Part shown: positions 59,182 to 64,000 of the stretch, one piece after another
Position numbering within the stretch: the first letter of the stretch is position 1
Layout of the letters: each line of letters opens with the position of its first letter
Assembly (NCBI GenBank): GCA_009767595.1
Contig: VSDK01023660.1
Coordinates: 341,397-405,396, forward strand
DNA: 64,000 nt
Direction: 5' to 3'
DNA from: Symbiodinium kawagutii
Taxonomy: Eukaryota > Sar > Dinophyceae > Suessiales > Symbiodiniaceae
The notes under the pieces: generated by a model
What the model was told of the DNA's origin: nothing
Databases searched by the model: none
Seen by the model: the letters and a program-made list of their open reading frames with translations, nothing else
Program-made: the position numbers and the translations under genes

Positions 59182-59753
59182 TTTGTGAACTTCTATTTTG
59201 CTTGACCTCCATCAACCAATCGGATTACCATCGCCTATCAATGATCATTCGTCATCAGTATTGACCATATTCTACACTGAAATTTGCAACCATATCGAAT
59301 TAGATATGTTGGACATGATTCACGTGTCCATATGTATATGTGCCGGATGTACCAAAGAAATCGCACTCAAACGTTTCAAGTGAACCAGTCTTTGTTGTAC
59401 CAAATTGATTTCAGAGACAAATTCGGACTTCGTGGAACATGTTGGCACAGTACCGCCTTGTTTTCTGGCGCGTGTTATCCCAGTTTCTTGGGGGTACGAT
59501 ATGGTGGCATTGTTTGGAGCTTCTCAGCTGCTGAAGCCACTTGGCCGTGTCTACAAGTCGCAAAATCTTTATCCAAGTCACCCACGGTTTAAAACGATTT
59601 TTTCGGCCGGCTATTTGCCCCATGCCCATGCAAGAACTCAACTTTTGATGCACCTGCCCCGGAGCCTCCCCAAAAAAATATGTTTCTCAACAGGTATCAT
59701 GTGTGACCCATTGTTGCACGGCAAAGTTAGGTTCAGAAACGCCACCAAGAAGC

Positions 59754-62259
59754 TGTGCACCATCTGATTGCCAGAAGCTTTCCGTGCTTCCATCTCTCAA
59801 CTGCTCGACGCCTCGGGAATTGCAAAAACGTTGAATCTTGCGGTAAGTCTGCTACAGGGTGGTTTCTCAAAATACGGAACCCCAAACACAGTTTGTTTAT
59901 AAATAACTATAAACGGCTAGTGTAAAGAATGGTTCGGGGGTGTCCAGTATTTTAACACCCACGCTGTTTGTTTTGCCAAAGGACGACAGGTTTTGTTCAA
60001 TGGGCGCTTCCTAAAACCCACCACGACGAAGGCAGGTTTCCAAGACTTTTTTGGGGTTCCAAGGATATTTCTATCATTTCAATATACCAGTCGTGCCCAA
60101 GCAGGGGTCAATGAAGCTCCCTCACGTACTTCCAAATTGTTGGGCCAGCCTGCCCAATGTTTGCACTGCGCGCAAGATTCCTTTTTTATCCTGGAATGCC
60201 CTTGTAATGTTACCGAACTGTACAATCATGTACAATCTACCATCCTCATCTCCATCTGGTTGTTTCTCTTGTCCAGCACTGTCAGGCTCCGCAACCCTGT
60301 TCGCGGCGTTCACCCCTGATTCTTACCTTCACAAAAGCAACCTTAATGACTTTGCTGACCCCACGTCGTTGTGCCACAGCTTCGTGCCCAACACCCGAGC
60401 TTGTCCCCGGCGCCTCCCACTCTAGGGCCAGTACGTCATCATCGCGGATCAACGAGGCTGGTTCCGCTGCTGGCAATGTGAAACGTCCCAACTTGAGACT
60501 TGGCCGCTGACCGCCACCAAGACGATCCACCAGGAAAGCTGCAACATCCGAAACCAAATTCAAATGTCCAGGCAGAGACAGTAACTCACTAGTCATGCCG
60601 CCCTCCAATCCCGCTGGAATAGTCATCTCATCGAGGGATCTTACAAACCTCTCTTGAATTGGGGCGAGGCAAGCTGGTCCCACCAACTGGGCCCAGCCAG
60701 TCATCTCATCGAGGAATCTTACAAACTTCTCTTGAACTGGAGCGAAGAGGCAAGCTGGTCGCACCAGCCGGGCCCAGCCAAAGAATGCACCAGCTGACAA
60801 ACCCGGGATGAGGGCCACTGCCAAGGCTGCCAACAATGACATAGAGCGTCCCAAGCCACCTCTGCAATGCACCACAACTGAAAGACTGTTTTTGCGTCCC
60901 TCAACAAATCAACGTCTTGCAACAAAGTCTTCAGAACTGCGATGATCTTGGAAACAAACTCTGGTGGAGGCGTGCCTCCATCCTCAAAAGGCACATCCAA
61001 TTGCTTGATGCCAAACTGCTCAAAAAATTGACCATAAGAGCCACGAGGTAAATGCGGTTCGTTGCAGAAATTGGATCTGACAAGCAAGCAGCATCCAAGC
61101 TTCCGACACAAGAGCTGAGCAACAGTTGTAAGATTCGGTGGGGGTTTCAAGCATTGGTTGCCATCCACACTCGCTGTAGGAAGGTCAGTGCTCACAGGGT
61201 GCAGCCTCTCCTGAGATGGGTCTTCAACTATTGTCGAAGGGTCTGCCCCAATCCAGAATTGAACAGTCACAGGGCTCTGGTCGCTACCCTGAAGCTGCGA
61301 AGAGAAGAGGGGTACAACATCATAGGCTCTCGCAATCTGTCGCTTTTCTTCCTCTACCACTTGCCATAGCCATCCTTTGCAACTGGCCAATTCAAAGCCC
61401 AGGAGACAATCAGCAAGCGTCAGGGAGTCCGCCCCAAAGCTTGGCTTCTTCTTTAGAGGCAAGGGAAACTGCAGCACCGATGTTGGAACTTTTGGCATTG
61501 AGCCATGGATCTTGGAAATCACTTCGTCGGCAGCGCGGCCCTGCAAGATCAAATACGCACCCAGCAGCAGCAGGGAATTGGCCACAGACCCTGGACCCAG
61601 GGAGCAGGTCATGCACAGGATTTTTTGATTTGGTGTAGGGGTCAAGAAGATCTGTAATTCTTTGCAGAACTTCCAAATCGTGTCCAAATCTAAAGGCCCA
61701 TGGCGGTGAATTGCTCCTAAAGCCTTCGTGTCATACTGAGGATGTTCAAGCTTCAACTTCGCTGCAATATCCAATTGCTCTAAACATAATACCTTCCCAC
61801 ACGAGATGCGAAGTTCATCCGCAACAGCCAAAGCACTACCTTCCTTCCCATCTGCAGTTGCTACCCACAAGAGATGGTCTTTCGGAAAATGGATCCAAAA
61901 GATTCCATCCGCCATACCCACTGTCCCACAGTTTGAGTTCTGAGCCATGAAGCTGCAGAAAGTTTATCCGGCACTGGCTCAAGAAACTCTGCAAGGTGAA
62001 ACCAAGACCTGGTGAAAGTAGAGTTACAGTCCAAGAAACCTATCTCCTTCACCTATCTTCACTACTCATCCCTAAGATTCCAAATCCCTGAGCACGTTTC
62101 GAAGCAAAAAATCTGCCCAAGAGGCCCAACAGACCAACAGCCCCAGTGTCTCAGGGTCAAGGTGCCGTTCCCCGGTTTGGCCGAGGAGAGGAACCACGCG
62201 GCTTCTTGCCCCAGATCCCGGAACTCGGCCTCCCTTTCGAGCGTCGCCAGGCTTTCCAT
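59754..62259 (-). pseudogene. APC10: Truncated APC10 duplicate, exons 1 and 2 only
   Basis: Exon 1 (62259-62166) and exon 2 (59811-59754) are present with the same GC donors. One amino-acid change is visible (LEREDEF becomes LEREAEF). Exon 3 onward is absent because the duplicated segment ends in intron 2 and minisatellite follows. It could not make a complete DOC domain. Confidence 0.85.
60282..61948 (-). pseudogene. Frameshifted copy of the Cdc14-like phosphatase
   Basis: Same gene as 53634-55301. Loss of one T in a six-T run at about 60889-60893 shifts the frame four codons before VVVHCRGG, so the N-terminal frame (61948-60719, 409 codons) runs out without the P-loop. The catalytic and C-terminal part remains open in another frame (60875-60282). 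Two substitutions near the N-terminus are visible (FPEDHV becomes FPKDHL). A sequencing slip in the homopolymer is the alternative. Confidence 0.8.
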
Positions 62260-63536
62260 GGCACTGTGAATTCGGGGACTTGCATAGGGAGATGGTACTG
62301 GGGTGACTGTAGGTGATGAGAATTTGATCTTCGATTTTCGATCAGCTAAGAGGTCTTCTTTGGCAGCTGATCCCACTTCAAGAGTTCAGGGAACTAGGTT
62401 CCGTAGCTGCCAGGGTTGGGCACATGTCCTCCGTGTGTATATATGATAAGGATTGATAAGGTCTCAGAGATTCTGAAAGATTCTTTGGCAACCAACACGT
62501 AAAGCTGGAGGTTAACATTGGCCTGATGCAAGGGTTGGGTTGCGGTGCAAATGGACAGCGCATGAATCCACTGACTGCGAATGCTAAAGACACTGCTTTG
62601 CGAAGACGTTTTGTTCTCATGCTCTGCAACTCCCTACTGTAAGATTCTGAAGCCACGACAGCCATGACCGGATTTGGGATGCTACATTCATCCATCTATC
62701 ACTCTCACTGAAAAGGACAGCGAGGTTCCCAAATGTTCTGTACTACTAAATGATTGCTGTCTCAGCCTAAGTTGAAATGGCTCTGCTTGATGAAGATCTT
62801 CCACATGTTTCTGAAGGTGTGGAGGATGAGTATGAAGAACTTCCCACAAAAATATCCGATACCCTCGCCAACAATCACCTGAACTTTGCCAAGTACTTGG
62901 GAGTTTCTGTTTTCATTTGTGCCCATGAATGAATGAATGTCAAATATTACTTGCATTGCGGTTCCTCATCATACCCTTAGTTTGAAGATATAACGGCTAC
63001 GTAGCTTCCGAAATGCTATCGACCATTCGAATGATCTTGGAATTTCACCTCCAGCTCCTTAGAATTGTCTGGAAATGTTTGGCTAGTTTGCCTCATATTT
63101 GCTTCATCGAAGAAACGGCTGGATTCCGAAGGAAAGGTCGTCTGATCCCGAAATCTCTAATCAAATTGCCCCAACCTTTACCTTTCCCCCACCGTGTCGC
63201 AGCAGCTTTTTAGTCACCCGTGAGGGGAGTCTGCGGCGTGACGCTTCCATGTACAGTCTGCAGCCTGGTCTCGCACAGTTTCGCTTAAGCAAGTTGCTTG
63301 TGCCACAATTTGCCGCACTTCTGTTCTTTATGGGAACAAGAAATTTGCTACTGGGAACCATGGGACTATAGCATCCATGGCATCCATGGCATCCATAGCA
63401 TCCATAGCCAACAAATCTGACAGTTTTTGATGGCCAAGCTGCAGCGCCTTCGGTCACTCCTATGAGCCGCTCACTGCTAAGCCTAAAAAACTTTCCGCCT
63501 GCGGGCATGGCGTGTGGAAGATCATCATTTGCGTTC

Positions 63537-63572
<36 letters not shown>

Positions 63573-63709
63573 ATGAAAAAAATTCAACTTTCTAGTATCC
63601 CCAGCAAATAATGAGGTACTTTCATCATGACCAAGCGATGCTCTCAAGATCCCAAGAGATTCCCACGTACATACCAACGTCTGACCATCCGAGGACCTGC
63701 CAGCCTCAC

Positions 63710-63834
63710 TTTAAGTGGAACCTGTGTGCCTCATCAAATACAACCAAGCATGAGGCCACGTCTGACAGTGGCGAGGTGAACATGACCAAGAGTATTGATT
63801 CCTGGAGCGAATACAGCAACTCGTTGGTCCAGTT
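63710..63834 (-). CDS. Exon with Walker B-like DEAH motif, partial gene at the edge
   Basis: The minus strand encodes NWTNELLYSLQESILLVMFT followed by a segment containing CLVVFDEAHRF. It ends at a GT donor two bases before a stop. A hydrophobic strand followed by DEAH suggests a P-loop NTPase (helicase or AAA+/torsin-like). The Walker A part would lie beyond the window. The family is not decided. Confidence 0.45.
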
Positions 63835-64000
63835 TTGAAATTGCAAACACAAAATAAATAGTTCGAAACATCAAAAATTGAAGACCCTTTCTGATTCTAA
63901 ACTAAACCTTTCCTTCACGTACTTCTCTCCGTTTCTGAAAGGGTCAATGGCAGGTGATGGTGATCGAAGCTTGCTAAACCTGCCGCTGTTTCACCACTTT

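Larger units (their letters stand above)
59182..63671. repeat. Segmental duplication, copy 2 (truncated-gene side)
   Basis: Nearly identical to 52531-57122 in the same orientation. Differences include one T fewer in a T-run at about 60889-60893, ATAACT for ATATAGTTAT near 59905, and a pure GA run at 63540-63571 in place of a longer GA-rich stretch. Confidence 0.95.

Overview
The window looks like nuclear DNA of a dinoflagellate, probably of the Symbiodinium type. Four observations support this. Genes are broken into very small exons (31-147 bases). Many introns start with GC or GA instead of GT and end AG|G. All recognisable genes lie on the minus strand, as expected for unidirectional dinoflagellate gene blocks. 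Simple repeats and short inverted-repeat elements are abundant. Nothing bacterial (operons, Shine-Dalgarno sites, CRISPR) was seen. Assignments come from reading conserved family motifs by eye, and exon joins were accepted only where the reading frame continued across them.

Left part (1-13.3 kb): an AT-rich tract, a small inverted-repeat element and a CAT/CAC microsatellite. A pectin-acetylesterase/Notum-like esterase follows (minus, about 6.30 to 2.75 kb), then an unidentified minus-strand gene (9.1-7.6 kb), two degenerate repeat fields and a second large microsatellite. Middle (13.3-45 kb): low gene density. It holds a tRNA-like sequence at 15.3 kb, a J-domain protein (23.3-22.0 kb), pieces of multi-pass membrane proteins (about 25.7-23.9 kb and 41.7-38.4 kb) and several lone exon candidates. 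Small inverted-repeat elements are scattered through it.

Right part (45-64 kb): an ankyrin protein with an N-terminal ubiquitin-like region (46.25-45.19 kb), then an APC10/DOC1 gene. APC10 is the substrate-recognition subunit of the anaphase-promoting complex; eight exons were found between 55.6 and 48.1 kb. Its 2.36-kb first intron contains, on the same strand, an intact intronless 555-codon Cdc14-like phosphatase ORF. Two mitotic-exit factors are therefore nested.

A 4.5-kb segment holding the first two APC10 exons and the phosphatase is duplicated upstream (52.5-57.1 and 59.2-63.7 kb). The second copy lacks all later APC10 exons found here, and its phosphatase is frameshifted just before the catalytic cysteine. 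The 2 kb between the copies is entirely minisatellite. The right edge carries an exon with a Walker B-like DEAH motif.
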